A stretch of DNA of 64,000 nt, taken from Bythopirellula sp041737835. Lineage in GTDB: Bacteria > Planctomycetota > Planctomycetia > Pirellulales > Lacipirellulaceae. The notes beneath the pieces were generated by a model. The model was not told the DNA's origin. It saw only the letters and a list, made by a program, of their open reading frames with translations, and did not search any database. Location of the stretch: the NCBI GenBank assembly GCA_041737835.1, contig JBGSQY010000021.1; one strand, 5' to 3'. A program made the position numbers and the translations under genes. Positions 53,298 through 62,485 of this stretch are shown piece after piece; positions within the stretch are counted from its first letter, which is position 1, and each line of letters opens with the position of its first letter.

Positions 53298-54986
53298 ATG
53301 CGGCGTTTCATCATTCTGTTGGCGGTTCTCATCGCGTTGGTAGCGCAGCGTTCTTACGGCCAGACCTACCGCTTCGAGGCCGAAGCGGGGCAGATGTTCG
53401 GCACGTTGGTTCGCAACACCGTGCCTGGCTATTCCGGCACGGGCTATGTTACCGATTTCACCAACGCCAACGATCGTTTCGCGCTACAGGCCAACATCCC
53501 CGCTGGTCTTTATGAAATGTGGATTGGTTACCGTTCGCAATATGGCGAGAAGGGCTACACCTATCACGTCAACGGAGAGACGGGGAGCGGCATGTTTGAG
53601 CAGACGTCGACTTGGTCCGAAGAACGCGCGGGGTTGTTCAGTATCCCGAACAGCACGAGCACGCTTGGCATCCAACACAATTGGGGCTATTACGATATCG
53701 ACTACTTGGAGTTTCGTCCCTATGAACCACCCGTGGTGTTGCCGGTGAGCACGCAGCTCTCCGATCCGCAAGCCAGCCCGCGAACGCAGTGGCTGATGAA
53801 TTACATGAATAGCCAATATGGTCAGAAGACATTCTCGGGGCAGCAGCACAGCTCAAGCCAGAATCTCTCGTTCCCGGTCAATTCCTACCTCAGCAAATCC
53901 GGCGGTTTGATTCCCGCGATTCGTGGTGGCGACTTCATCGAGTATTCGCCGTCGCGTTTGCAGTATGGCTCGAATCCTCGCAATGAAACCGAGCAGACGA
54001 TTCAGTGGGCGAAGCAGACCGGTGGCATCGTCACGATGATGTGGCACTGGAATGCGCCTGCCAATCTCATTAATCAGACTGACAAAGAGTGGTGGCGTGG
54101 TTTTTACACGTATGCCACGACTTTCGATTTGCCTGGTGCTCTGGCAAATCCCAATGGCAACGACTATCAACTGTTGTTGCGGGATATCGATGCCATCGCT
54201 GTGCAGCTGCAGAAATTCGAAGACGAAAATATCCCCGTGCTTTGGCGGCCGCTGCACGAAGCGCAAGGGGAATGGTTTTGGTGGGGCGCTCACGGGCCCG
54301 AGACGTTCAAGGACTTGTGGCACTTGATGCACGACCGGCTTACGAACGAGCATGGCCTGCACAATCTGATTTGGGAATACACGTCGACCGGCGTGAATGA
54401 AGAGTTTTTGGATTGGTATCCGGGCGATGAATACGTCGACATGATCGGTGCGGATATTTACACCGATCCGACTTCCAGCATGAGCGGCGAATGGCAGGAT
54501 TTGCTCGAAGTGTTCAATGGAAACAAGTTGATCGCTCTTTCCGAAACCGGCACGCTGCCCAATCCCGACGTGATGGATCAATGGGGGATCGAGTGGAATT
54601 ATTTTTCCCCTTGGAGTGGCTCGTTTATCGATGCCATGACCCCCGCGCAACTGCAAGCGACTTTGGGTCATGAAGACATTATCACGCTCGACGAGTTGTT
54701 GATCACACCTTGGAAACAGAGCGGTGGTTTTCTGGGGGCTGATTTGAATTTCGACGGCGAAGTGAACGGCGCTGATCTCGCAATCTGGCAAGCCGCTTAT
54801 GGTGATACTGCCGTGGGGGATGCCGATCTGGATGGCGATACCGATGGCCGCGACTTCTTATTGTGGATGCGGCAGGTCACGGGAGCAGGACAATTGACCG
54901 AGACATTGAACGTCCCCGAGCCGGGGGCGATGTCACTCGTTTGGTTCGCAACAGCGTTCGTCGTTTTTGGCCGCGCAAGGTGGTAG
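53298..54986 (+). CDS. Secreted GH26 beta-mannanase-like enzyme with CBM, dockerin and PEP-CTERM
   Basis: A 562-residue secreted glycoside hydrolase. Order: a signal peptide (RRFIILLAVLIALVAQRSYG), a CBM35-like module (about 25-140, FEAEAGQMFG...), and the GH26 catalytic domain (about 155-470) with the acid/base Glu in LWRPLHEAQGEWFWWG and the nucleophile Glu in LIALSETGTLP. A two-loop dockerin-like segment follows (DLNFDGEVNGADLAIWQ, DADLDGDTDGRDFLL), then PEP-CTERM (VPEPGAMSLVWFATAFV with a short basic end). It probably degrades beta-mannan outside the cell. Confidence 0.87.
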   Translation: MRRFIILLAVLIALVAQRSYGQTYRFEAEAGQMFGTLVRNTVPGYSGTGYVTDFTNANDRFALQANIPAGLYEMWIGYRSQYGEKGYTYHVNGETGSGMFEQTSTWSEERAGLFSIPNSTSTLGIQHNWGYYDIDYLEFRPYEPPVVLPVSTQLSDPQASPRTQWLMNYMNSQYGQKTFSGQQHSSSQNLSFPVNSYLSKSGGLIPAIRGGDFIEYSPSRLQYGSNPRNETEQTIQWAKQTGGIVTMMWHWNAPANLINQTDKEWWRGFYTYATTFDLPGALANPNGNDYQLLLRDIDAIAVQLQKFEDENIPVLWRPLHEAQGEWFWWGAHGPETFKDLWHLMHDRLTNEHGLHNLIWEYTSTGVNEEFLDWYPGDEYVDMIGADIYTDPTSSMSGEWQDLLEVFNGNKLIALSETGTLPNPDVMDQWGIEWNYFSPWSGSFIDAMTPAQLQATLGHEDIITLDELLITPWKQSGGFLGADLNFDGEVNGADLAIWQAAYGDTAVGDADLDGDTDGRDFLLWMRQVTGAGQLTETLNVPEPGAMSLVWFATAFVVFGRARW

Positions 54987-55004
54987 AATCAAAGGGTGGT
55001 AGAA

Positions 55005-55808
55005 TCAGGTCGATGATTGCCAAATCGGCCACAAGCGATTCGCATATTGTTCGAGCGCGTGCAAACGCAAACCGTAGACGTGCTCGATGGTCGCTTGCGT
55101 GACGATCTCACGCGTGGGACCGCTGGCATGAATCCGGCCGTTGCTGAGCATTAAAGTTTGTCGAATACCGGGAACGATTTCCTCAACATGATGGGTGACA
55201 AGGATGACCGTGGGGCCATCGGTTGTGGCGACCGCGTCGTTCAGCCAAGCAAGAAACCGCTCGCGAACGCCTGGGTCCATTCCCGCGCAGGGTTCATCGA
55301 GCACCATGAGCAGCGGTTCGGCCATGCGGGCGCGGGCGATCAACACTTGCTGGCGTTCCCCTTGCGACAGCACTCCGAACGGTTTATCGATCAGGTCTTC
55401 GCACCGCAAATCGATCAGCATTTGCCGGGCATCGGCGAAATCTTGGTCGGTCGGTTCAAAACCAAGAAAGATCTTGAGTCCAAACTGCGCGAGCCGTCCC
55501 GTGACCACGGTTTCCAGCGCCGTATCTTCGGCGGGGATTTCCGCCGCGAGATTGCCGGTGATCCAGCCGATACGTTTACGCAACTCACGCAAGTCGAGCA
55601 GTTCCTGACCCAAACGCAAGACTTGGCCGCTCGAAGGCCAAAGATAACCGCAAGCAATTTTCAGCAGCGTCGTTTTGCCGGAGCCATTCGGTCCCAACAC
55701 GGCCCAGTGCTCTCCGGGCCGCAGCGACCAACTCACGTCGGTAAGAATTTGGGTGTCTTGTTGAACGTAGCTGACGTTCGCAAGCTCAATGATGGGTTCG
55801 GCAGGCAT
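55005..55808 (-). CDS. ABC transporter ATP-binding protein
   Basis: A 267-residue ATPase subunit with Walker A GPNGSGKTT (near 39), the signature LSQGERQQ, Walker B LLMVLDEPCAGMDP, and the H-loop VTHHVEEI. No membrane partner gene is adjacent. The protein resembles stand-alone ModF/YlmA-type ATPases whose permease is unknown. It is the last of a three-gene minus-strand cluster (24-base gap after the methyltransferase gene). Confidence 0.88.
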   Translation of the reverse strand: MPAEPIIELANVSYVQQDTQILTDVSWSLRPGEHWAVLGPNGSGKTTLLKIACGYLWPSSGQVLRLGQELLDLRELRKRIGWITGNLAAEIPAEDTALETVVTGRLAQFGLKIFLGFEPTDQDFADARQMLIDLRCEDLIDKPFGVLSQGERQQVLIARARMAEPLLMVLDEPCAGMDPGVRERFLAWLNDAVATTDGPTVILVTHHVEEIVPGIRQTLMLSNGRIHASGPTREIVTQATIEHVYGLRLHALEQYANRLWPIWQSST

Positions 55809-55832
55809 GGCGATTCAATACGATGTCGACGA

Positions 55833-56525
55833 TTAACTTTTGCGTGCCAAACAGGCCCAATCCCAAGGCGATTTGCGTTCGGTCAGTTCCAGGCCATCTT
55901 CTCCCCAAGGATACGTGGCCTTGCGCAGCGAGACCACTTCGAATCTGAGCTGCGTGACGATCCGCCGCAATTCCTGCCGCGAGTAATGCTTCTGCTCAGT
56001 GTCGTTGCGGCGAACGAGCTCGCTTTCGATATCGACCGAGCCGTGAAAGGCTTCGGCATCCATCTCGGCTACGTATCGGGCAGATTCCAACGCGGGAACG
56101 ACAACGAGCAAATGCCCGCCTGGCTTTACGAGTTGACCGAGGCTGATCCATTGCTGCTCGCGCAGCCGCGGCTTGGGAGCAGTGATGACGTTCAAGCAAA
56201 CGGCCAGGTTCGCGATCGATCCGAACTTCGCGCCAGCTTTTTCCAGGGGCAAGGCGTGCCATTCGGCGTGTTTCGTATCCTGGCATCGGCGCTGGGCGCG
56301 TTTCACCATCGCTGCGGCGAAATCAAACGCGACAATTTTGCCGAAGGATTGGCCAAATCGCTCGACGAACGTGCCGATGCCGCAGCCCGCATCAACGAGC
56401 GTTTTACGGCGGTTGGGCTTGGTGAGAGCGACCAATCTGGCGATTTGCGGGCCGCTCGTAGCGGTGATATCGCAAACCGACGTTTCAAATTCCGCCGCCA
56501 GGCGATTCCATCCTTGTTGGCTCAT
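55833..56525 (-). CDS. Class I SAM-dependent methyltransferase
   Basis: A 230-residue enzyme. The SAM-binding motif I is VDAGCGIGTFVERFG near residue 40, followed by IVAFDFAAAMVKRAQ and NLAVCLNVITAPK, consistent with a Rossmann-fold methyltransferase. The substrate is unknown. It starts 12 bases after the propeller gene and is translated on the same strand, so it is probably in that operon. Confidence 0.85.
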   Translation of the reverse strand: MSQQGWNRLAAEFETSVCDITATSGPQIARLVALTKPNRRKTLVDAGCGIGTFVERFGQSFGKIVAFDFAAAMVKRAQRRCQDTKHAEWHALPLEKAGAKFGSIANLAVCLNVITAPKPRLREQQWISLGQLVKPGGHLLVVVPALESARYVAEMDAEAFHGSVDIESELVRRNDTEQKHYSRQELRRIVTQLRFEVVSLRKATYPWGEDGLELTERKSPWDWACLARKS

Positions 56526-56537
56526 GCCGGCTCCAAT

Positions 56538-57989
56538 CTATTCCCCGATACAGTACAGCGACTTCTCGCCACGAATGATGATTTCGTTGCCCACGAGTGC
56601 CGGTGTCGCATCGATCGCTTCGTCGAGTTGATTGGTGGCCAGAATTTCGAGTTCCGAGCCATGTTTGACGACGGAGGTGGCGCCATTGCGGCCGGCAAAA
56701 TAAATCTTGCCGTCGGCACCCACGGGCGAGGAGTAAATCATATCGATGCCGGGCAGACGCTGAGCCTTGAAGACCTGCTCACCCGTTTCGGCTTTGTAAC
56801 ACGACAATATGCCGTTGTTCGACTTCGTGAAATAGAGCTGGTCTTCGTAGAGCAACGGCGATGGGACGTAGGGCGTGTCTTGATCCAACTTCCAAGCAAC
56901 TTGATCGGTGTCGGTGATATCGCCTTTCGAGCTGAGCGGAATAGCATACAAAGCCGCGCCTCGATGGCCGGTCATCAGGAAAGCCAAATTCTTATAAACC
57001 AAGGGAGTTGGAACGGCTCCCATCGCCTGCCCACCACATTCCCAAATGATCTCGCCATTTTCGAGGTCGTAGCCACGAGCGCGATTCATGCCATTCACGA
57101 CAACTTGCGTCTTGCCGTCATGTTCAAGAATCAGTGGTGTGTTCCAGGTCGTCTCCTCATCGCGATCGACTTTCCACTTGGTTTCACCCGTGTTGGCGTC
57201 AAGCGCCGTGATGAACGATTGGCCTTCATGATCCCAATTGATCACCAACGTATCGCCATGCAGGGCAGGGGAGGAGCCTTCGCCAAACATGTGCCGGGTG
57301 CGCATGATGCCCAGGTCTTTCTTCCAGCGAAACTCGCCGTCCATCGTGTAGGAATAAACCCCTCGCGAACCGAACGACAGATAGATATTCTTGCCGTCAG
57401 TAACAGGCGTGGACGAGGCAAAGCTGGCCGTGCCATGGTGACCTTCATGGGGAATCGCTTGTATGGCGACTTGCTGCCAAAGAGTTTTGCCGGTTTTGCG
57501 GTCGAGACAGATCACGACGAATTGGTAGTAGTTGGTCGGCGTACCAATCTCGAAGCCACCAAAACCACCCCCGCCGCCACGGCCCCCACGACGTCCTTCC
57601 CGAGGACGGTCAGCAGGTGGTGTGGATTGTGGTGCAGGCGTCGATTCTGCTTGCGCGAGCAATCTTTCATTTGCCACCAAGTGGAATCGTCGCATGGTTT
57701 TCAACGACAGACCTTCAGGAGGATTTTCAGCCGTATAATCGGTTTTGATGGCGGTTTGCAAATAAATTCGATCACCCCACACGATCGGTGAACCGCTTCC
57801 CTGGCCGGGGAGTTCGACCTTCCATTTGATGTTTTCGGTTTCACTCCAGGCGGTCGGAGGCTTCGCCGTGGAAGAGATGCCGGTGAATTCTGGGCCACGG
57901 AAGTTGGGCCAGTTAGTCGCTGCTTCATCAGCCAAGGTTGGATGCGTCGTTGCCAACAAGGCAATCGTCAAGCAAACATGTCTCCACAT
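56538..57989 (-). CDS. Exported PQQ-like beta-propeller protein
   Basis: A 483-residue exported protein with a signal peptide (MWRHVCLTIALLATTHPTLA). The PQQ/BamB-type repeats include 'GxxW(K/R)x' blocks: ENIKWKVEL, GKTLWQQVA, GEFRWKKDLG, GETKWKVDR, GEIIWECGG. The Gly/Arg-rich insertion REGRRGGRGGGGG lies near residue 130, an odd feature for the family. It is probably an eight-bladed propeller for protein-protein contact in the envelope, not a PQQ dehydrogenase. ATG 57989 starts the signal peptide, with GGAG upstream. Confidence 0.85.
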   Translation of the reverse strand: MWRHVCLTIALLATTHPTLADEAATNWPNFRGPEFTGISSTAKPPTAWSETENIKWKVELPGQGSGSPIVWGDRIYLQTAIKTDYTAENPPEGLSLKTMRRFHLVANERLLAQAESTPAPQSTPPADRPREGRRGGRGGGGGFGGFEIGTPTNYYQFVVICLDRKTGKTLWQQVAIQAIPHEGHHGTASFASSTPVTDGKNIYLSFGSRGVYSYTMDGEFRWKKDLGIMRTRHMFGEGSSPALHGDTLVINWDHEGQSFITALDANTGETKWKVDRDEETTWNTPLILEHDGKTQVVVNGMNRARGYDLENGEIIWECGGQAMGAVPTPLVYKNLAFLMTGHRGAALYAIPLSSKGDITDTDQVAWKLDQDTPYVPSPLLYEDQLYFTKSNNGILSCYKAETGEQVFKAQRLPGIDMIYSSPVGADGKIYFAGRNGATSVVKHGSELEILATNQLDEAIDATPALVGNEIIIRGEKSLYCIGE

Positions 57990-58238
57990 AACCTGTTCTC
58001 CGTAAACTGGTAGTGACAAGAGCAACGCCGTCGGCGAGGTAGGAGCTAGCCGCGGCAATGAGGTGGGCCAACTTGAGAATCATCGCATATCGGGCAGCAG
58101 TCTCCAACAGGCGGGCGAGAAAAGCAGCGAAAATCTTGCGTGAGTTTTCTTGCCGCGAGCAATTGGATTTGCGTTTGTATGCAAAAGACTCGTAGAATAA
58201 GCCCGATTCGTCCTTCAATTTGGCTGATGTAAGCAACT

Positions 58239-59249
58239 ATGGCACTCTCCCTGCAAGAACTTCTCCAAGCAATTCGTGAAGTGCACGACGATGTTCGGCA
58301 GCAGGTCATCGCCGCTTGTGAATCCCACACGTTTGAAGAACTGTGTGGTGAAGCAACCGCCGCTGCGGGAGACACTGTTTATGCGATCGATCGCGTTGCC
58401 GAAGGTGCTCTGCTAGCCGGTATCGAAACAAAGATCGCTGCGAATACTCCAGTTGTTCTCATTGGCGAAGGAGTTCCTGATGGACAAATCGTTTTGCCAA
58501 AAGGCATCAAGGAAGCCGACGCCAAGTGGCGGATGATTGTTGACCCTATTGATGGCACACGCGGTCTGATGTTTCAAAAGCGGTCGGCTTGGATACTGAC
58601 CGGTGTGGCTAAAAATCTCGGTCCGGGCACGAGTTTGTCAGACATTGAACTCGCCGTGCAGACGGAACTGCCGCTGGTGAAACAGCATCTGTGCGACAAC
58701 TTCTGGGCGATCCAAGGACAAGGGGCACACGCGGAGCGTTTTGATCGATTTACTAATAAAGCGAAGCCATTCCATTTGCAGCCGTCGACAGCAACTCAGG
58801 TGGCCCACGGCTATGCCACCGTCTGCAACTTTTTTGCCGGTGGCCGTGATTTGTTGGGGGCGATCGCCGATGAGCTTTCGCATCGGCTATTGGGAGGCAA
58901 TCAACAAAGCGAGGCGCGCGTCTTTGAAGATCAATACGCCTCCACGGCCGGGCAAATCGCTGGGCTGATGCTGGGGCAAGATCGTTTTGTCGCCGACGTG
59001 CGTCCCCTTCTGGCCGATGCGGTTAAGAAGCGTGGTGGGACATTAGCACACTGCTGCCACCCATATGATCTTTGCACGAAACTCATCGCCGAAGAAGCAG
59101 GAGTATCTGTGTGTTTGCCCGATGGCCAGCCTGTGGATGTGCCTTTGGATACTCACACCGACGTGACTTGGGTGGGCTATGCCAATGGCAACCTACAAAC
59201 GCTGATCGAGCCGGTTCTCATCGCTGTCCTCCGTGATATATTGGACTGA
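58239..59249 (+). CDS. Inositol monophosphatase-family phosphatase
   Basis: A 336-residue metal-dependent phosphatase with the core motif MIVDPIDGTRGLM (Asp residues near 102 and 105) and, later, an aspartate in a degenerate CHPYDLCTKLIAEEAG, matching the IMPase superfamily (FBPase/CysQ/SuhB) in order. The expected Glu may be the one in LIGEG. It is longer than SuhB (about 270), with extra middle segments. The substrate is not evident. It is flanked by a divergent propeller gene and an ABC operon. Confidence 0.82.
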   Translation: MALSLQELLQAIREVHDDVRQQVIAACESHTFEELCGEATAAAGDTVYAIDRVAEGALLAGIETKIAANTPVVLIGEGVPDGQIVLPKGIKEADAKWRMIVDPIDGTRGLMFQKRSAWILTGVAKNLGPGTSLSDIELAVQTELPLVKQHLCDNFWAIQGQGAHAERFDRFTNKAKPFHLQPSTATQVAHGYATVCNFFAGGRDLLGAIADELSHRLLGGNQQSEARVFEDQYASTAGQIAGLMLGQDRFVADVRPLLADAVKKRGGTLAHCCHPYDLCTKLIAEEAGVSVCLPDGQPVDVPLDTHTDVTWVGYANGNLQTLIEPVLIAVLRDILD

Positions 59250-59278
59250 ACTGTCGATTGTGGAAGCCTGGAAGCGAA

Positions 59279-59331
59279 ACCACGAATGAGACGAATCTCA
59301 TGAACCGATGTGGAGACTGTGAATTCGTGGT
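59279..59331. repeat. Palindromic repeat, ACCACGAAT...ATTCGTGGT
   Basis: Outer arms ACCACGAAT (59279) and ATTCGTGGT (to 59331), inner GAGACGAATCTC hairpin. It overlaps the upstream GTG start candidates of the ABC ATPase, which favours the GTG at 59361. Confidence 0.75.
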
Positions 59332-59360
59332 CAATCTTTGCAAGCAATTTGAGGCATGAT

Positions 59361-60260
59361 GTGGAGGTTCTCGAGCTACAAGGGCTTTCCAAGAGTTATG
59401 GGCAGCGACGCGGAATTGAGGGAATCAATCTCTCGGTGAACGCGGAAGAGATTTTTGGCTTTCTAGGTCCCAACGGTGCGGGCAAGACAACCACGATCCG
59501 GATATTGCTCGGACTGTTGCGACCCAGCCAGGGCACGGCCAAAATATTGGGCCACGATTGCTGGTCGCAAAGCGCCCTCATCAAGCAGCACATCGGTTAT
59601 CTCCCCGGCGACCTGCGACTCTATCCCTGGTTTACAGGCAAAAACGCACTCAAAATTGTCAGCGAAGTTCGAGGCCAGAGCGAGGTGAGGCAGCGTGGAA
59701 GCGCGCTCCTGGAGCAATTTCAACTCGACGAAAATGTGCCAGTGCGAAAAATGTCGCGCGGCATGCGACAAAAGTTGGGGATCGTGCTGGCCTTGGCGCA
59801 TCGGCCAAAGCTGTTGATTCTGGATGAACCCACGTCGGGCCTTGACCCCTTGATGTGTGACGAATTGTATCGGACATTGCGTGAGGCAGCCGCGACAGGG
59901 ACAACCGTTTTCTTTTCCAGCCACACTTTGAGTGAAGTCGAGTCCCTCTGTGAGCGCGTGGCGATCGTCAGGGCTGGGCAAATTGTTGCCGATGAAAAAA
60001 TAGAGGCCTTACGACAAAACGCCCACCGAACGGTGATGCTACGATTCCGCTCAAACGCAAACATGGCTGGAATGCAGCTGCCAAATTTCCTGAAAATCGA
60101 GCAGCGGACCAATTATGTTTGGAGTGGAGAGCTTACCGGCACGGTTTCTGAGTTGGTGGCATGGGCCGCTGCACAGCCGCTGGATGATCTCGAATTGAGC
60201 CCGCCGAGTTTGGAAAGTTTGTTCCACGCCTACTACCAAAGTGACCAGGAGCCTGCATGA
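59361..60260 (+). CDS. ABC-2 type transporter ATP-binding protein
   Basis: A 299-residue ATPase: Walker A GPNGAGKTTT (near residue 38), signature MSRGMRQKL, Walker B LLILDEPTSGLDP, and H-loop FFSSHTLSEVESL. A C-terminal domain of about 70 residues follows, of the drug/bacteriocin-export (DrrA-like) type. GTG 59361 is preferred, with GAGG six bases upstream; longer starts lie in a repeat. The permease gene overlaps by four bases, so they form one exporter. Confidence 0.9.
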   Translation: MEVLELQGLSKSYGQRRGIEGINLSVNAEEIFGFLGPNGAGKTTTIRILLGLLRPSQGTAKILGHDCWSQSALIKQHIGYLPGDLRLYPWFTGKNALKIVSEVRGQSEVRQRGSALLEQFQLDENVPVRKMSRGMRQKLGIVLALAHRPKLLILDEPTSGLDPLMCDELYRTLREAAATGTTVFFSSHTLSEVESLCERVAIVRAGQIVADEKIEALRQNAHRTVMLRFRSNANMAGMQLPNFLKIEQRTNYVWSGELTGTVSELVAWAAAQPLDDLELSPPSLESLFHAYYQSDQEPA

Positions 60261-61072
60261 TACGTGGGATATTGCGCAAAACGCTCCATGAGACTTGGGT
60301 GCAGCTACTGTTATTTGGCGTGGCGCTGCTGATTGTGCCCGCCGTGCTCACGATGTTGTTACCACAGTTAGAACAAGGGCTGACCCAGGTGTTGTCGGCA
60401 TTTCCGTTTGTCAGCGACCTTATCCAAGCCTTGCTGGGAGAGGACTTGGGAGCGAACATTAGCCCACAGAATTTGCAAGCGATCATCTGGGTCCATCCCT
60501 CGGTCTTGGCATTGATCTGGGCACAAGAAATTGTTTTCTGCACGCGTCTGCCGCCGGGGGAAATTGATCGTGGTACGATTGATATTTTATTGAGTTGGCC
60601 TGTTTCGCGCAGGAAACTGTATTGTGCTGAGTCGCTGATCTGGCTGGCGACCGGCGTAGGCCTCTGCGTGATGATGTTCACGGGTCATTTTCTGGCCCGC
60701 CAGTTTGCCCCCTCCAGTGTGCCAACATCACCTCAGCGTGTGCTTATCATCTTGGCCAACCTTTATTGCCTGTATCTGGCCGTGGGAGGCTTGACATTTT
60801 TCGTATCGGCTATGAGCAGTCACCGGGGTCGTGCGATTGCCGTGATTTTTACAATTTTGTTGGCATCATTTCTCTTGAATTTCGTGGTGCAGTTTTGGCA
60901 AGCTATCTCTGGCCTCGCACCGTTTGGAATTCTGCACTACTACCGCCCCGCTGCGATTCTGGCGACCGGTGCAATGCCGCTCACAGACATGGGAATTCTG
61001 TTGAGCGTCGGTGGGGTTGCGTGGGTCTCGGCCTGTGAGATTTTTGCCCGGCGAAATATTTGCACAGTTTGA
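60257..61072 (+). CDS. ABC-2 type permease
   Basis: A 271-residue membrane protein with about six hydrophobic segments (LLFGVALLIVPAVLTMLL, LALIWAQEIVFC, LIWLATGVGLCVMMFTGHFL, VLIILANLYCLYLAVGGLTFFVSAM, AIAVIFTILLASFLLNFVVQFW, GILLSVGGVAWVSACEIF). It is coupled to the preceding ATPase by an ATGA overlap. It likely exports a lipid, antibiotic or polymer; the substrate is unknown. Confidence 0.85.
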   Translation: MIRGILRKTLHETWVQLLLFGVALLIVPAVLTMLLPQLEQGLTQVLSAFPFVSDLIQALLGEDLGANISPQNLQAIIWVHPSVLALIWAQEIVFCTRLPPGEIDRGTIDILLSWPVSRRKLYCAESLIWLATGVGLCVMMFTGHFLARQFAPSSVPTSPQRVLIILANLYCLYLAVGGLTFFVSAMSSHRGRAIAVIFTILLASFLLNFVVQFWQAISGLAPFGILHYYRPAAILATGAMPLTDMGILLSVGGVAWVSACEIFARRNICTV

Positions 61073-61112
61073 GGCCTCATGGTATGAAAATCAGTCTTTC
61101 CACCACTCCTTG

Positions 61113-61523
61113 CTATCTTTTGCCAGACTGCTTCCATGCGCTTTGAAGAATCAGCGCGAAGGGCACCCACCAGACAAGATCATTCGAGAGAATTGTGAGA
61201 CCGGCGATCCAGGGGAGTTCTCCATGGCTGGCTGCCCAGACAAAACCAATGGGGCCAAAGATTTTCCCCAGCAGCCCGACCAACACGATTGGCCAATGCC
61301 GCAACGGGTCGGTTGCGGCAATGGCATAGCCAACGCCGTAAACTCCGACGATCATGCCAATGCATTGGGCAAGCGAAGGGTAATTGGGCGGTGTCATCCC
61401 TGCCCAGATAAAGGGCGAAACCGGCAGAAAAACGATCAAACTCCCCCAAAGCAGATTATAAATGGCCGCCAGGGAGAGTGTGGCCTTCATCCAGCGGGGT
61501 GGAGCAGGGTTAACATGCGACAT
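61113..61523 (-). CDS. Small membrane protein
   Basis: A 136-residue protein with four hydrophobic segments (LSLAAIYNLLWGSLIVFLPV, CIGMIVGVYGVGYAIAA, PIVLVGLLGKIFGPIGFVWAA, LVWWVPFALILQ). I do not know the family. ATG 61523, with GAGG ten bases upstream, is preferred over one 11 codons earlier. It is divergent from the DCC-type gene, with a gap of 68 bases. Confidence 0.75.
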   Translation of the reverse strand: MSHVNPAPPRWMKATLSLAAIYNLLWGSLIVFLPVSPFIWAGMTPPNYPSLAQCIGMIVGVYGVGYAIAATDPLRHWPIVLVGLLGKIFGPIGFVWAASHGELPWIAGLTILSNDLVWWVPFALILQSAWKQSGKR

Positions 61524-61591
61524 TTTATACGGTCCTCGAAGTGTAGAACCGCACAAGCTGACTCAACTTAACTCATACGCATATCCCTATC

Positions 61592-62005
61592 GTGACCACA
61601 TCATCGTACGACATTGAAGTATTTTATGACGGGGGTTGCCCCTTGTGTCGGCGCGAGATCGACTTGATCCGCATCCGTGATAAGCACAACCGAGTTCGCC
61701 TCACCAATATCGACGATGCTAGTTTTGATCCCGCTGAGGTCGGCAAAAGCTACGATCAACTGATGGCTCAGATCCATGGGCAGTTACCTGACGGAAGTTG
61801 GGTCCGAGGTGTTGAGACGTTTCGCCATTTATACCGAGCCATCGGCTTCAACAAACTGGTCGCGCTGACTCGCTTGCCAGTGGTTTCTCAGTTAATGGAC
61901 CTTGGATATGTGATCTTCGCTAAGTACAGACTCGCACTCACCGGGCGCTGCACGACCGAGACCTGCCGAGTGCCTGGAAAACGCGTTGGTGGTTTACAGC
62001 CATGA
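61592..62005 (+). CDS. DCC-family thiol-disulfide oxidoreductase (DUF393)
   Basis: A 137-residue thioredoxin-like protein with the family motif FYDGGCPLCRREIDL (residues about 10-24; the two Cys form the putative active site). The start is GTG, the only good one before the motif. The downstream gene overlaps by four bases (ATGA), and a photolyase-like gene follows. Such proteins often neighbour photolyase genes. Confidence 0.85.
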   Translation: MTTSSYDIEVFYDGGCPLCRREIDLIRIRDKHNRVRLTNIDDASFDPAEVGKSYDQLMAQIHGQLPDGSWVRGVETFRHLYRAIGFNKLVALTRLPVVSQLMDLGYVIFAKYRLALTGRCTTETCRVPGKRVGGLQP

Positions 62006-62454
62006 CCGCCAACAATGAACTTTTTTTTTTGTTGCAACTCGCAAGCACGCTGTTTATGACGGGACTAATCTGGTTTGTGCAATTGGTCCACTATCCATTG
62101 ATGAAACTAGCGGGCGCTGACCAGTTTCCTACATTTTCGGCGGCTCATCAGAACCGAACCACTTGGGTTGTCGCTGGCCCGATGTTGTTAGAATTAGCCA
62201 CCTCGCTGGGGTTAGTTGTGAGTAGCACGATGCTAAGACAGTCGCTGGTCTATCAAGCGAGCGTGATTTTGCTCATTGCAATCTGGATCTCAACAGCTCT
62301 CCGACAGATGCCCTTGCACCGCCAACTCTTGCTCGGCCACAACGCGCATTGCATAGATCGCTTGGTCCGCTCGAATTGGATTCGTACGTTTGCCTGGACT
62401 TTGCGTTCAATCATCTTGTGTTGCCTATTCACTGCACGGCAAATTTTGTGGTAG
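62002..62454 (+). CDS. Membrane protein in the photolyase cluster
   Basis: A 150-residue protein with about four membrane segments (LQLASTLFMTGLIWFVQLVHYPLM, VVAGPMLLELATSLGLVV, YQASVILLIAIWISTALR, FAWTLRSIILCCLFTA). It contains a ten-T run at 62022-62031 (the codons for three consecutive Phe), a spot where polymerase slippage could shift the frame. It is translationally coupled to the DCC gene. I do not recognise the family. Confidence 0.78.
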   Translation: MTANNELFFLLQLASTLFMTGLIWFVQLVHYPLMKLAGADQFPTFSAAHQNRTTWVVAGPMLLELATSLGLVVSSTMLRQSLVYQASVILLIAIWISTALRQMPLHRQLLLGHNAHCIDRLVRSNWIRTFAWTLRSIILCCLFTARQILW

Positions 62455-62485
62455 TTCGTGTTTGTGGAATCTAGAAAAATGGAAT

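Noticed and set aside
55158..57791. 877-codon open frame on the plus strand
   Set aside because: It lies opposite the ABC ATPase, methyltransferase and PQQ-propeller genes, which show clear motifs. The long frame has no recognisable domain and is a typical antisense shadow of GC-rich coding DNA.
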